Below, piece after piece: positions 49,626 through 60,097 of a DNA stretch of 64,000 nt (the stretch's first letter is position 1; each line of letters starts with the position of its first letter). Origin of the DNA: Candidatus Zixiibacteriota bacterium (GTDB lineage: Bacteria; Zixibacteria; MSB-5A5; WJJR01; JAJRUJ01); contig JAGVQM010000010.1 of NCBI GenBank assembly GCA_020051695.1, positions 1 through 64,000 on the forward strand, in the 5' to 3' direction. The notes under the pieces are model-generated. The model saw only the letters and a program-made list of their open reading frames with translations, had not been told where the DNA came from and did no database searches. The translations under genes and the position numbers were made by a program.

Positions 49626-50687
49626 TCAACAAAGCTGCGTGGTCAGCCCATCGAAAACATAACACTTCGCCGGCGGCAAATTAAAGCGCAGTGTGTTTGC
49701 GATCGGCCCATGAGTTTCTTCCGGCAGAAAACCTTTCAGCCGGTTCCCCAACCAATCGAACTCGACCCAACTGCCGGAACCGGCGAATTCGGCGGTGGCA
49801 ACAGCCGCCTCGCAGTCGCCGTCGCTCAGGGACAAGACCAAATCCTCGGGCCGCACTCCGATCACGATAGCGCCGTCATGCGGCAGATGTCTGTCCGGCA
49901 ATTGCAGGATTTTCCCGCTGATTTCGATTTCCGGCGGTGCAACAAATTTGACCTTTGCCGGCAAAAAGTTCATCGGCGGACTGCCCAGAAAACCCGCCAC
50001 GAACATATTGGCCGGGCGGGTGTAAATTTCGTGGGGGGTGCCGCACTGCTGCACCCGCCCCCCGTGCAGGACCGCAATGCGCTCGGACAACCCCATCGCC
50101 TCTTCCTGGTCATGGGTGACGTAAATTGTCGTGATCTTCAGCCGCTGGTGCAGCAGTTTGAGTTCGGCGCGCATGTCGATGCGCAACCTGGCATCGAGGT
50201 TGGACAACGGTTCATCCAGCAAAAACACGCGCGGTTTGCGGATAATCGCCCGCGCCAGCGCGACCCGCTGCCGCTGCCCGCCGGACAGTTCCCGGGGTTT
50301 GCGCTGGAGTAATTCCCCGATACCCAGAATCGACGCCGTGCGTTCGACTTCGGATGCAATTGTGCTGCCGGGTGTTTTTCGCATTTTCAGCGGGAAACCG
50401 ATATTATCGAACACGGTCAAATGGGGATACAACGCGTACGATTGAAACACCATCGCCACGTCCCGTTCGCGGGTCGGGACGAAGTTGATCGGCTGCTCAT
50501 CGAAATATATCCTGCCGCCGGAGGGGTTTTCCAGTCCCGCAATCATGTTCAGGATGGTCGATTTTCCGCAGCCGCTGGGACCGACGAAGGTGAAGAATTC
50601 CCCCTCGTTGATCGTGAGGTCCAATGCCTCCAGGACCCGGACGGTCCCGAACGATTTGGTAAGTTTATCGAAGCGTACTCGGGCCAT
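49626..50687 (-). CDS. ABC transporter ATP-binding protein (MalK/UgpC type)
   Basis: This 353-residue ATPase has Walker A VGPSGCGKST, the Q-loop VFQSYALYPHLTV, signature LSGGQRQRVALARA, Walker B VFLLDEPLSNLDA and H-loop VTHDQEEA. A C-terminal TOBE/OB region (about 240-350) is typical of the CUT1 sugar importers. No permease or binding protein is adjacent, so it probably energises one or more importers encoded elsewhere. It is co-transcribed with the ATC-hydrolase-family gene six bases upstream. Confidence 0.93.
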   Translation of the reverse strand: MARVRFDKLTKSFGTVRVLEALDLTINEGEFFTFVGPSGCGKSTILNMIAGLENPSGGRIYFDEQPINFVPTRERDVAMVFQSYALYPHLTVFDNIGFPLKMRKTPGSTIASEVERTASILGIGELLQRKPRELSGGQRQRVALARAIIRKPRVFLLDEPLSNLDARLRIDMRAELKLLHQRLKITTIYVTHDQEEAMGLSERIAVLHGGRVQQCGTPHEIYTRPANMFVAGFLGSPPMNFLPAKVKFVAPPEIEISGKILQLPDRHLPHDGAIVIGVRPEDLVLSLSDGDCEAAVATAEFAGSGSWVEFDWLGNRLKGFLPEETHGPIANTLRFNLPPAKCYVFDGLTTQLC

Positions 50688-50693
50688 GTTCTT

Positions 50694-51197
50694 TTATTCC
50701 GCGGCAGACGGTTTTGCTTTCCGGCAGACAATATGTTCGCAGTAATCATCCCCGGCCGGGACACATTTGCCGATTCGGTAGTCCAGTTCCGGCGAAAGAG
50801 TGCGCACCAGATTAATCTCCATTGCGGTGTGCGCCCGGCAGATTTCCGGACGTTCCAGCGGGTACGGGCATTTGTCGACGCGGATGACGACCCGCTCGTC
50901 GGTAAATTCGGTGACTTCCGGTTCGGAAATGAAACTCACCAGGTCGAAGATGCGCAGCAAATACAACGCGGTGGATTTCACATCGTTTGGTTTGACCCGC
51001 TCCCCGGCCCGCAAAGCGATTTCCCGGCCATACGCGGCGGAGACTTCCTCGATCAACTGCAACCCATCATCGCCGAACCGATCATATAGCGCATCATAGA
51101 TCGCCTTGATTCGTGCAGTCAACCCGGCGACCACGCTGCGGTATTTCCGTTCCAGCGGAATTTCCGGCACGTGTACATCCTGCGGCAATTTCACCAT
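50694..51197 (-). CDS. L-2-amino-thiazoline-4-carboxylic acid hydrolase family protein
   Basis: This 167-residue protein has the family's C-terminal block: CPYPLERPEICRAHTAME, then RIGKCVPAGDDYCEHIVCRK. The helical N-terminal half includes AIYDALYDRFGDDGL. Relatives are annotated as ATC hydrolases, but many occur as ligand-binding or V4R-like sensor proteins; the conserved cysteines could bind metal. The start at ATG 51197 follows GAGG. Why it is paired with a sugar-type ATPase is unclear. Confidence 0.65.
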   Translation of the reverse strand: MVKLPQDVHVPEIPLERKYRSVVAGLTARIKAIYDALYDRFGDDGLQLIEEVSAAYGREIALRAGERVKPNDVKSTALYLLRIFDLVSFISEPEVTEFTDERVVIRVDKCPYPLERPEICRAHTAMEINLVRTLSPELDYRIGKCVPAGDDYCEHIVCRKAKPSAAE

Positions 51198-51694
51198 TGT
51201 CTGCCTCGTTCCTCTCTCGCCCCGGTAATGAACTCCGGATCGAGGGGCAGGGCAAGTCATAACTCGGGTATGTCCGGACGAGCCGAGTCAGGGGTCGTGG
51301 AACGCGGTTCGTCCACCAAATGTGCCGGCCCCCTGAACAATGACGCAAGCCATTGCACATGGACAAAAAAATCGTCGCCGCACACCCGGCAAACCAACAA
51401 GCTGGCTTGCCGTGTGTTGCCATAATCAACAAAAGTGATAGTCTAACGATTGGGAGCAGGCATCGATTCTGCTTATTCATTTTGCTGAAAATTGTTCTTG
51501 TCCGGAACGTTCGAATCGGGCAATTCGGCGATAGAGAGGATTATTAAGTGAGTATGTACCTCGATTAAGATCAGCCAAATGTAATCCGTCGTTTGGCGTT
51601 ACAGCGTTCGATCATCCAATCCTCTCGGCGAGCGCAGGTTCAAAGAAGTTCCGGCATAATCCAGGCCATCGGCCGACGACTATGGATTCGATCG
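51198..51694. other. intergenic stretch without a recognised gene
   Basis: The region between the two divergent genes has short frames only, none with a convincing start and codon pattern. It must hold the promoter of the minus-strand ABC/ATC gene pair. No hairpin with a T-tract or repeat stands out. Confidence 0.4.
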
Positions 51695-52279
51695 ATGTCG
51701 GATCATGTGAAACAACTGGTGGAAATTGTCCGGCCGCCGTTAACCAAATGGGTGATTTGCACCCTGATCAGTTCCAGCGGATTCGGGATATGGCTGACCG
51801 GCGAAATGGCAGGCCACCGTTTTACCCGGCGCGCTCAGGAGATTTTCCATGACGCACTTGCCGCGTCATCCCGGGAACCGTCGGCCACCAGCCGCTTTTC
51901 GGATCCTACATGGAAACCCGGCTCGCCTGCCGCGGCCATGCGGGCGTTGGACTGCCTGGAAGACGAAGACCGGCACATACAGCTCCAACTCGAAACATGC
52001 CCCTCAAATCATGAAAAAAACCTGCTGCTACTGAAGCGCCGCCACTGCATCGAAGCCCAAACCGTCCTCACCGCCATGGTCGTGGGAACCAATGCTCAAC
52101 GCAACCTCACACAAAAACAATCGCAGGTCCATTGGGGGACGGAATCTGTGGAGGATAACCTGCGCCGCCGGCCTTACGACGCCGCGCGGCTGGCCGGATT
52201 ACTGGAGACCCCAGCCATCAGTCGGCAGGATGCGGAAAATCGAGGACAGGCCACTTGCGGCCATAGACCAGGTTTTTGA
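51695..52279 (+). CDS. hypothetical protein with one membrane segment
   Basis: A 194-codon frame begins at ATG 51695. It has a hydrophobic stretch (WVICTLISSSGFGIWLTG) at about 19-36, then a helical, charged part with EDEDRHIQLQLETCPSNHEK. I recognise no family. Its 3' end overlaps the opposite-strand aldo/keto reductase by about 60 bases, and the ribosome-binding site is weak. It could be real or a chance frame. Confidence 0.35.
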   Translation: MSDHVKQLVEIVRPPLTKWVICTLISSSGFGIWLTGEMAGHRFTRRAQEIFHDALAASSREPSATSRFSDPTWKPGSPAAAMRALDCLEDEDRHIQLQLETCPSNHEKNLLLLKRRHCIEAQTVLTAMVVGTNAQRNLTQKQSQVHWGTESVEDNLRRRPYDAARLAGLLETPAISRQDAENRGQATCGHRPGF

Positions 52280-53264
52280 TGCGGTCTTCGGCCAGAAATT
52301 CATGCGGAAATCCCAGTTCGATCGCACTGATTTCATCGAGACGATTCAATTGACCGCGGTCCAATTCCCACTCCAAGCAGGCCAGGTTATTTCTTGCTTG
52401 TTCGGCGGTCCGGGCGCCGATGATCGGGATAATCGAGCCCGGTTGTTGCCGCACCCAGTTGATCGCCACTTGCGCGGCGGGACGCCCCACGGCATCGGCG
52501 ATATCTTTCACAACGCCGGCAATCTTCAAGTTGTGCTCGTTCAAGCGTTTGTCGGATGGTTCACGTTTGTGGTCAACCTGCGCATCTCGTTTCGGATCAC
52601 CGGTGTACTTGCCGGTGAGAATGCCGCCGCCAACCACCGCCCAGGGGGTCACTGTCATCCCAAAAGCGCGGGCCATCGGCAGCAGGTCACGCTCCGCCCC
52701 CCGCTGGATCAGACTATATTCGATTTGCAGGCAAATAAAACTAGTCCAACCCCGGAGTTCGGCCAATGTATTGGCCTGCGCCACCACCCAGGCCGGAGTA
52801 TCGGAGATCCCCAGATATAAAACCTTGCCGGCACGGACCAGATCATCCAGCCCCCGCATGACTTCCTCGACCGGGGTCAGGAAATCCCAGGCATGCAGCC
52901 ACAACACGTCGAGATAATCCGTATTCAGACGGCGCAAGCTGGCCTCGACCGATTGACGCATGTTTTTGCGGTGATTGCCCGAAGCGTTCAGATCATCGGG
53001 ATTCATCGAAAGCGTATATTTGGTGGCAATGACGAATTCATTGCGGGCGGCGCCGACGAATTCGCCGATAAATTCCTCGCTGATCCCTTCAGTGTAGCGG
53101 TTGGCCGTGTCGATATAATTCCCACCGGCGGCAACATAGGCCTCGAAAATCCGGCGGCTTTCCTCGCGGGAAGCCCCCCAACCCCATTCTTCACCGAAGG
53201 TCATGGTACCCAGACACAGTTCCGCAACTCGCAATCCCGATTTTCCCAGAAGTCTATAGCGCAC
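52218..53264 (-). CDS. aldo/keto reductase
   Basis: This is a 348-residue TIM-barrel oxidoreductase. The catalytic tetrad is Asp52, Tyr57 (NYIDTANRYTEG), Lys82 (VIATKYTL) and His124 (VLWLHAWDF). C-terminal NADPH-binding residues are in IIPIIGARTAEQARNNL. It belongs to the AKR subfamily of Tas/YghZ-like enzymes. I place the start at GTG 53264, five bases after AGGAG; the longer frame would run into the Rrf2 gene. The substrate is unknown. Confidence 0.9.
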   Translation of the reverse strand: MRYRLLGKSGLRVAELCLGTMTFGEEWGWGASREESRRIFEAYVAAGGNYIDTANRYTEGISEEFIGEFVGAARNEFVIATKYTLSMNPDDLNASGNHRKNMRQSVEASLRRLNTDYLDVLWLHAWDFLTPVEEVMRGLDDLVRAGKVLYLGISDTPAWVVAQANTLAELRGWTSFICLQIEYSLIQRGAERDLLPMARAFGMTVTPWAVVGGGILTGKYTGDPKRDAQVDHKREPSDKRLNEHNLKIAGVVKDIADAVGRPAAQVAINWVRQQPGSIIPIIGARTAEQARNNLACLEWELDRGQLNRLDEISAIELGFPHEFLAEDRIKNLVYGRKWPVLDFPHPAD

Positions 53265-53415
53265 GGGCACTCCTTTCGGCCTCGGGCCGATCAATTCGGG
53301 GCAACGATCCAATCCGGTAAAACCCGTGACGACCAACACGGACCATACATGCAATCGACCCCGGTCAACGATGAACTGAAGGCAATACCACGTCCACCCG
53401 GACCAACAGGTCACT

Positions 53416-54042
53416 CTACTTTGAGCTTTTTTTGCTCCGCGGGGCGCTGCGCGTTTTTTTTCGTGGCGCAGGTTCCACAGGCATTGGCCGGCCACACGGC
53501 GTGGAACCGACTCCACGGGCAGCCGTGACGGGTTCGAGAGTATGCCGGGATGGCTGAGCCCCCGCCCGAGTCGGCAATGGTTGAACCGGCCGAGCGCCGG
53601 TCACCTCCTCAAGCCGGCGGGACATGGTCTCCAGCCACCGGTCATCGGCCATTTGTGCCAGAGTATAACTGTCGAGCACTTCGCGGACGGCATGATTGAT
53701 CATAACCCATATTGGCCGGGTTTTGCACTCGGCGTAGATACCGCAGTTCTCCGGGAAACTAACGCAATCAACGACATTAATCGGGCCGATGGCGGCCTCG
53801 ACGATTTCGGTCAGAGTGATATCTTCGGCGGGCCGGGCCAGGACATACCCTCCTTTGCGGCCGCTCAATCCTCGGACAAGTGATGCGTTACGCAAAGAAA
53901 TCATTAGTTGTTCGAGATAGCCGTGAGATAAGTCATTGTCCTCCGCTATCTTCCGCAGGTGGACCGGGGCCGAGCCATCGAAATACCGGACAAGATCCAC
54001 CATCAGCCGTAGCGCATACCGCGCTCGTGTGGATATTCTCAT
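53416..54042 (-). CDS. Rrf2/IscR-family transcriptional regulator
   Basis: This roughly 208-residue regulator has the Rrf2 winged helix ([20 protein letters not shown], then [28 protein letters not shown] in parts). Cys93, Cys100 and Cys106 ([16 protein letters not shown]) match the position of the iron-sulfur ligands of IscR and NsrR, so it may sense Fe-S status or NO. The last ~50 residues are Pro/Arg/Lys-rich ([17 protein letters not shown]), an unusual basic tail. It lies upstream of the aldo/keto reductase on the same strand, a possible target. Confidence 0.9.
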   Translation of the reverse strand: MRISTRARYALRLMVDLVRYFDGSAPVHLRKIAEDNDLSHGYLEQLMISLRNASLVRGLSGRKGGYVLARPAEDITLTEIVEAAIGPINVVDCVSFPENCGIYAECKTRPIWVMINHAVREVLDSYTLAQMADDRWLETMSRRLEEVTGARPVQPLPTRAGAQPSRHTLEPVTAARGVGSTPCGRPMPVEPAPRKKTRSAPRSKKSSK

Positions 54043-54321
54043 AATAAACGCATATAACTCCACTTTGTTTTTGTCAAGCGTTTATTTCCCTCTTTTCCCG
54101 ATAATTCTCCCGGCGACAAGAATTTGACATTTCCCCACAAATTTATATTGGGATATATGGTAATTCCGCATCGGGCAAAGTGATTCCCAAATGAGCGGGG
54201 ATTGCATATATTGTTTGTTTGCCCGTCGGGCTTTTCCTCGGGTTTTTTTGGCAGGTCCGGCGGAGTGAGTGCGATCTCCCCGCCGCCGGGGCGGGTGGGG
54301 GGCCAGAAAAGGGGCCGAAAG

Positions 54322-57222
54322 ATGCCGTCGAAATTTATCTGGATCAAAGGGGCGCGGGAGCACAACCTTAAAAATATTGATGTCAAAGTGCCCCGCGATA
54401 AACTCGTGGTGATTACCGGGCTGTCGGGGTCCGGCAAATCCTCCCTGGCTTTCGATACGATTTACGCCGAAGGCCAGCGGCGGTATGTGGAATCATTATC
54501 GGCCTATGCCCGCCAATTTCTGGGGTTGATGGAAAAACCGGATGTGGATTTCATCGACGGTCTCTCCCCCGCGATTTCGATTGAGCAGCGGTCGGCCTCC
54601 AAAAATCCCCGGTCCACGGTCGGCACGGTCACGGAAATCTATGATTACCTGCGGCTGTTGTATGCGCGGATCGGCGTGCAACACTGCTGGAAATGCGGCA
54701 AGAAAATCAGCCACCAGACCGTCTCGCGGATGGTCGATGAACTCGGGCGGTTACCTGAGGGAACACGGTTTCAAATTCTGGCCCCGCTGGTCTCCGGACG
54801 CAAAGGTGAACACCGCGAGATATTCGATCAGGCCCGCAAGCAGGGTTTTGTCCGGGCACGGGTGGACGGCGAGATCCTCGGACTGGAAAGTGTTCCCGAG
54901 CTGGATAAGAAAAAGAAACACTCCATCGAGATCATCGTGGACCGGCTGGTCGCCGGCCCCAAAATAAAAACCCGGCTGGCCGACTCGCTGGAGACCGCGC
55001 TGCGGATGAGCTCGGGCGTGGCGGTCGCGAACATCGTCGGCGGCGACGATCTCCTTTTTTCGGAAAAAGCCGCCTGTCCACACTGTAATATTTCATTTGA
55101 TGAACTCGCCCCCCGGTTATTTTCCTTCAACTCACCCCACGGCGCCTGCTCCTCCTGTTCGGGGCTGGGTTACCGCATGGAAATCGACCCGGAGTTGATT
55201 GTGCCCGACAAGGAACTGTCGATCTTCACCGGTGCCATCCATCCCTGGGGCGAAAACCCCGCCCCACACTACCAATACATGCTGCGCGGCGTGGCCAAAC
55301 ATTATGGTTTTACCTTTCGCACACCGTTTGCGGCACTGCCTCCTGCGGCGCAGCGGGTCGTGTTGCACGGTTCGGGCTCGCAGGAATTCGTGTACGAATA
55401 CGAAAGCCGTGACGGACGCGGTCACGGCGAATACCGGGGACGGTTTGAGGGCGTGATCTCCAACCTCGAACGGCGTTATCATCAGACAAGTTCGGAGGGC
55501 ATCCGGCAATGGATCGAGCAGTATATGCGGGTGATCCCCTGCCCGACCTGTCTGGGCGCCCGGCTGCGCCCGGAAGCGCTGGCTGTCCGGGTGGGGGACC
55601 TGTCGATCGATGACGTGGCCTCCATGTCGATTAAAAAGGCCGTGCAGTTTTTTGCCGGATTAAAACTCCAGCCGCGCGAGAAACACATCTCGCGGCAAAT
55701 CCTCAAAGAGATTACCGCCCGGCTGGGGTTCCTCAATAGTGTCGGGCTGGATTATCTGACGCTGGAGCGCTCGGCCTCCACCCTCTCCGGCGGCGAAGCC
55801 CAGCGCATCCGGCTGGCGACCCAGATCGGCTCGCGGCTGGTCGGCGTGTTATACATCCTAGACGAGCCGTCAATCGGCCTGCACCAGCGCGACAACCGCC
55901 GCTTGCTGGATACACTGGAAGAACTGCGCGATCTGGGCAACACCATTCTGGTCGTCGAACACGACCGGGAAACGATCGAAGCCGCCGATTACATCTTCGA
56001 TCTGGGACCCGGCGCGGGCCGGCATGGCGGGCAGGTGGTCGCGGAGGGCACGCCGCGCCAGATCAAAGCCAGCAGGCAGTCCTTGACCGGCAACTATCTG
56101 GCGGGACGGGCCACGATCCCCCTGCCGGAGCAGCGGCGGATCGGCAACGGCAAACGACTGCGGCTCCATGGCGCAAAAGGAAACAACCTTAAAAAAATCG
56201 ATGTCGAATTCCCGCTGGGCGGGTTTATCTGTGTGACCGGGGTGTCGGGTTCCGGTAAATCGACCCTGGTCAATGAAACGCTGTACCGCATCCTGGCGGC
56301 GCATTTTTTCAAGGCCAAGCATCCCCCGCTGGCGTACGCCGGGATCGACGGCCTCGAACATATCGACAAAGTCATTGATATCGACCAGTCGCCGATCGGG
56401 CGGACACCGCGTTCCAATCCCGCGACATATACCGGGGTATTCACGTTCATTCGGGACCTGTTTTCCCAACTGCCCGAATCAAAAATCCGCGGGTACCAGC
56501 CGGGACGGTTCTCATTTAATGTCCGGGGCGGCCGCTGCGAGGCCTGCCAGGGGGACGGGATTATCAAAATCGAAATGCATTTCCTGCCGGACGTTTATGT
56601 GACCTGCGAGGAGTGCAAAGGGCAGCGTTACAACCGCGAAACGCTGGAGATCACCTATAAAGGCAAAAACATCGCCGAGGTGCTGGACCTGACAGTCAGC
56701 GAGGCCTTGACCTTCTTTGCCCCCATCCCCCGCATCAAAAACAAACTGCTCACCCTGCAGAATGTCGGATTGGGCTACATTCATTTGGGCCAGCAGGCCA
56801 CGACATTATCCGGCGGGGAAGCCCAGCGCGTTAAGCTGTCCACCGAGTTATCCAGGTTGTCCACGGGGCGGACACTGTATATCCTGGACGAACCCACGAC
56901 CGGCCTGCATTTTGAAGATATCAAAATGTTGTTGCGTGTACTCAATGAACTGGTCGATCGCGGGAACACTGTTTTGGTCATCGAGCATAACATGGAAGTC
57001 ATCAAGACTGCCGACTGGATCATCGATCTGGGCCCCGAGGGAGGCGAAGACGGCGGGTATGTCGTCGCATGCGGAACACCAGAGGATGTGGCCAAAACCA
57101 ATGGCTCGTATACGGGGCAATTTCTCACGAATGAATTAAAGATCAACCTGCCAAAAGCCGCGAAAGCACGGAAATTAATGGTTCCGCCGGGAAGGGGTTC
57201 TCGGCAGCGGGCCGAACGATAA
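54322..57222 (+). CDS. uvrA: excinuclease ABC subunit A
   Basis: This is the 966-residue damage-recognition ATPase of nucleotide excision repair. It has two ABC modules (Walker [15 protein letters not shown] and [14 protein letters not shown]; signatures [12 protein letters not shown] and [12 protein letters not shown]). Zinc modules include CWKCGKK, CPHCNI..SSCSGLG and [15 protein letters not shown] start at ATG 54322 ([19 protein letters not shown] in family register), after AAAGGGGCCG; the upstream extension is non-homologous. Confidence 0.97.
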   Translation: MPSKFIWIKGAREHNLKNIDVKVPRDKLVVITGLSGSGKSSLAFDTIYAEGQRRYVESLSAYARQFLGLMEKPDVDFIDGLSPAISIEQRSASKNPRSTVGTVTEIYDYLRLLYARIGVQHCWKCGKKISHQTVSRMVDELGRLPEGTRFQILAPLVSGRKGEHREIFDQARKQGFVRARVDGEILGLESVPELDKKKKHSIEIIVDRLVAGPKIKTRLADSLETALRMSSGVAVANIVGGDDLLFSEKAACPHCNISFDELAPRLFSFNSPHGACSSCSGLGYRMEIDPELIVPDKELSIFTGAIHPWGENPAPHYQYMLRGVAKHYGFTFRTPFAALPPAAQRVVLHGSGSQEFVYEYESRDGRGHGEYRGRFEGVISNLERRYHQTSSEGIRQWIEQYMRVIPCPTCLGARLRPEALAVRVGDLSIDDVASMSIKKAVQFFAGLKLQPREKHISRQILKEITARLGFLNSVGLDYLTLERSASTLSGGEAQRIRLATQIGSRLVGVLYILDEPSIGLHQRDNRRLLDTLEELRDLGNTILVVEHDRETIEAADYIFDLGPGAGRHGGQVVAEGTPRQIKASRQSLTGNYLAGRATIPLPEQRRIGNGKRLRLHGAKGNNLKKIDVEFPLGGFICVTGVSGSGKSTLVNETLYRILAAHFFKAKHPPLAYAGIDGLEHIDKVIDIDQSPIGRTPRSNPATYTGVFTFIRDLFSQLPESKIRGYQPGRFSFNVRGGRCEACQGDGIIKIEMHFLPDVYVTCEECKGQRYNRETLEITYKGKNIAEVLDLTVSEALTFFAPIPRIKNKLLTLQNVGLGYIHLGQQATTLSGGEAQRVKLSTELSRLSTGRTLYILDEPTTGLHFEDIKMLLRVLNELVDRGNTVLVIEHNMEVIKTADWIIDLGPEGGEDGGYVVACGTPEDVAKTNGSYTGQFLTNELKINLPKAAKARKLMVPPGRGSRQRAER

Positions 57223-57281
57223 TACCGGACTCAGGCTTCTGCCGGCGTGACATAATCTGGCATGGCCAGTTATTCCGTGCG

Positions 57282-57337
57282 GGTCAGCCCTTGGGCTGAC
57301 CGATCTATGCGTCGCCACAGTCAGCCTAAAGGCTGAC
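57282..57337. repeat. pair of related hairpins after uvrA
   Basis: GGTCAGCCC-TT-GGGCTGACC (57282-57301) and GTCAGCC-TAAA-GGCTGAC (57320-57337) are two perfect inverted repeats sharing the GTCAGCC arm, 18 bases apart. There is no T-tract. They resemble dispersed palindromic repeats rather than a terminator, though they may stabilise the uvrA mRNA end. Confidence 0.6.
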
Positions 57338-57381
57338 CGTCACTAGAACATGACATTGCCGCTTATTGTCATTCCCGCGAG

Positions 57382-57558
57382 GGGCCTGTTGAAATACTCA
57401 CATATGAGAGGATATGTCATCGCGAGGAGTCCCGCCATCAGGCGGGACGACGTGGCGATCTTATTGATGCTTAGAGAGATCATCGACGTGTGAGATTGCT
57501 TCGTCCCGCTCAAAAGCGTGACTCGCAATGACAATATCGGAACTTTTTCAACGGGCCC
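57382..57558. mobile_element. MITE-like element of about 177 bp
   Basis: The ends are 13-bp inverted repeats with 12 matches (GGGCCTGTTGAAA at 57382-57394; TTTCAACGGGCCC at 57546-57558). Inside lies a perfect palindrome, GTCCCGCC-ATCA-GGCGGGAC (57429-57448). Further imperfect self-complementary segments of the 'cgaggagtcccgcc / cgcaatgaca' type fold the whole element. It has no coding capacity. Similar dispersed intergenic repeats are common in several phyla. Flanking target duplications were not clear. Confidence 0.5.
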
Positions 57559-57604
57559 GAGGGCGGGAAGCCAGTGTGTTTCTATAATGAAGAAATAAAA
57601 CTGG

Positions 57605-57626
57605 ACCCCGGCTCGGATGCCGGGGT
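57605..57626 (-). terminator. hairpin that may end the second dockerin gene
   Basis: An 8-bp stem (ACCCCGGC / GCCGGGGT) with a 6-base loop lies about 60 bases beyond the stop codon at 57683. On the minus strand it is followed by CCAGTTTTATT. It could equally be part of the dispersed repeat next to it. Confidence 0.35.
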
Positions 57627-57682
57627 GACAAAAATGACAGCGCTGTAGGTTGAAACCCCTGGGGTTTCGACAAATCGATGCA

Positions 57683-59809
57683 CTACGGAAATACCGGGCA
57701 TTCGTCCGGATACGGATCGCAGTTGCACGGGTCACAGGGGCCGACGCCGGACGACCTGTAGACATATTGAACATAGTACGTGACATCAAGCGGTGTCACC
57801 GCGCCGCTGCAATCCCAATCACCGTTGTCGCCGGGGCAATTCGGCAAAACGGGGCGGGCATCCTGGCTCTTGTAGACATAGTTGACAATATAAGCCACGT
57901 CGACAGGGGTATATCCGGCAATGCCATCCAAATTGCAGAAGTTGCGACAAATGCAGGTACATAGGTTACCATTTATTGAACCATCCCCGAATACAGCGTG
58001 GTAGATTAAATTGTTTGGCGTATGAGAACCTTCTCCGAAGGGCCACGCGCCGGCACTAAAATCACTAACATAAAAAACGTGGAGGGTATCGTTTATAATC
58101 CGAGCAATTGATCCCCAGTGTTCGGATTTGCAAATGTTACCATAATGCCAATACTCGCAACCCGGTGATCGCGTGGGCGTACCCCCTAAAACGCCATCTT
58201 CGGTCGTCAAACACCTGCCATCATCCCAATTGGCGCCGTCATCCGGCGATATAGAAATATAAATATTTCCATTCTGATACCCATACACAGAGACATCTTC
58301 TTTATCTGCAGGGTTCTCTCCTCCAAATAATGTATAACACAAATATAAGTAACCAAGATTACTGTTATCATTATCGGCACGGTCACAAATGGTTGAACCA
58401 TCGCCGATCCCCAAAGTCATTTTAGAGATATACCGATTCCATGCGCCACAGAGACCAACATTAGCTTCGGCAGGGTTGTCCACTCCCCACATCGCGGATG
58501 CCGCAATATGATGAAATGCATCCTGCCCTGCGGTGAAACCGCCCGGGATATTACCAGAAATAACCGCATTTTCATTACTCCCAGGCGCACCTTCGTCCCA
58601 ATGGTACATAACCGTCGGGCCAATTGAAGTCGTACTATCAAGGGAATTAAATGGTGGGGCGGTATAAACGGCGTGCAAACGTGCATCATAATCGAACATG
58701 ACGCTCATGTCAATAAATACGCGAATCGGATCGGCATCCACATAATCAGTGATGTTATATCCAGCGCCTGTTTCCCAATCACTTTGAGTAAATCCTCCAT
58801 TGACGATCCAATCGGCTCCCGAATTGGTCGATTCCCAATACGCCAAATCATTGTCGTAATGGTGGCCTGCGGCATAGTCCCTAGCCTGGGACCACGCAAA
58901 GATGACGCGCACGCCATCCGCGGCCAGAACATGCGACGGTAACATGCTCTGCCCCATTGGTACAGGTCCCTCCCAAACCTGCGATGATTTCAAGTAACGC
59001 CAATAGCATTGTTCAGCAGTTTCTCCAATATCCAGCTTGGAATCATGTGCTCCTACATGATAGATATCTTCGGGTGGAATTCTCCCATCAGTGCCAATTG
59101 CACCACCAGGGTAAATGTCTGTTTGGTTTGGAAGGCTTGCCAGATCGTCGGCGGTGAAAATTGCCATCCCCGGAATGGAGAATCGTGCAATCCGCGAATA
59201 GGGTTCGATTTCTGCCCCGGCACTTTGATGAAAGACAACAGCCGAACCTTCAGAATTTACATCCACATGGGGAAAGCCACCAAATTGGCCAACTTCGATA
59301 ATGGGTGTGCCACCCCAAGAATGGGTCGATGCGGTCCAACCGGGGATTGTCCAATCGTAGCAATTATAGTGAACATTCTGACTAGAATATTCAGAAAGCA
59401 TCCAAATAACATGGACAAATCGTTTTTCGGATGGTGCAATCGCATGTGCAATTGATCGTTGGGGACTCCCATACGATTGAAATTCCCAATACGTCATGCC
59501 GCAATAAATCTCTCCCGGGGAGACAGAATTATCCTTGACACACCAAGGTATTGCACAGCCAGCACTAGGTAGAAAACTCTTATCTCCTTCCGCGACTTCT
59601 GAAAAAGCCACTTTCGTATCAAGCTCCCGTTCATATTGCATGGCTTCAGCTACGGTCATACGGAGGGGGGCATGGTATTCGGATGTGTTTTGGCTGGATT
59701 CGGTGTTGACCTTTTCATTTGCCGCAAAAGTGGCGCATGTGAAAATAATAAATAGCATTCGAGAAAAAACCCATTGTACAGCGGCCAGTAAGCGAATCGT
59801 GCCCTTCAT
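57683..59809 (-). CDS. secreted dockerin-type protein, paralogue 2
   Basis: This 708-residue exported protein is paralogous to 17807-19951 over its full length; for example PMGQSMLPSHVLAADG, FAWSQARDY and YNRYISKMTLGIGDGST-like segments occur in both. It starts MKGTIRLLA with a signal peptide, after GGGGGAGGGGAT. It has the same two terminal dockerin loops (CNLDGIAGYTPVDVAYIVNY; DCSGAVTPLDVTYYVQYVY) and the Cys-rich tail. Divergence is concentrated in the signal peptide and parts of the N-terminal third. The function is unknown; extracellular display is likely. Confidence 0.8.
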   Translation of the reverse strand: MKGTIRLLAAVQWVFSRMLFIIFTCATFAANEKVNTESSQNTSEYHAPLRMTVAEAMQYERELDTKVAFSEVAEGDKSFLPSAGCAIPWCVKDNSVSPGEIYCGMTYWEFQSYGSPQRSIAHAIAPSEKRFVHVIWMLSEYSSQNVHYNCYDWTIPGWTASTHSWGGTPIIEVGQFGGFPHVDVNSEGSAVVFHQSAGAEIEPYSRIARFSIPGMAIFTADDLASLPNQTDIYPGGAIGTDGRIPPEDIYHVGAHDSKLDIGETAEQCYWRYLKSSQVWEGPVPMGQSMLPSHVLAADGVRVIFAWSQARDYAAGHHYDNDLAYWESTNSGADWIVNGGFTQSDWETGAGYNITDYVDADPIRVFIDMSVMFDYDARLHAVYTAPPFNSLDSTTSIGPTVMYHWDEGAPGSNENAVISGNIPGGFTAGQDAFHHIAASAMWGVDNPAEANVGLCGAWNRYISKMTLGIGDGSTICDRADNDNSNLGYLYLCYTLFGGENPADKEDVSVYGYQNGNIYISISPDDGANWDDGRCLTTEDGVLGGTPTRSPGCEYWHYGNICKSEHWGSIARIINDTLHVFYVSDFSAGAWPFGEGSHTPNNLIYHAVFGDGSINGNLCTCICRNFCNLDGIAGYTPVDVAYIVNYVYKSQDARPVLPNCPGDNGDWDCSGAVTPLDVTYYVQYVYRSSGVGPCDPCNCDPYPDECPVFP

Positions 59810-59900
59810 ATCCCCTCCCCCGAGTTCAGGGTGAGTGTGGTAGTAAACCTGTTTGCAAAAACAATATACCGGAAGCGGCGGATTTTTCAATCAAAAAAAA

Positions 59901-59975
59901 TCGGGGCGAGAGGATTTGAACCTCCGACCCCTTGCTCCCGAAGCAAGTGCGCTACCCAGGCTGCGCTACGCCCCG
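59901..59975 (-). tRNA. tRNA-Pro (anticodon CGG)
   Basis: The cloverleaf has acceptor CGGGGCG / CGCCCCG, anticodon stem CTTGC / GCAAG and loop TTCGGGA, giving anticodon CGG. The T-loop TTCAAAT is normal and the discriminator is A. CCA is not encoded. Confidence 0.95.
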
Positions 59976-60097
59976 ATTTGCACTCTTTCTCTACGTTCCG
60001 TCTCGGGATATACCGGAACGCAAGCCCGCCACATAACCGGCGGGTAAATCCGCCAAAGGCGGTTAGCCATATTACCTAGTTTTTCGGCAGAAACAAG

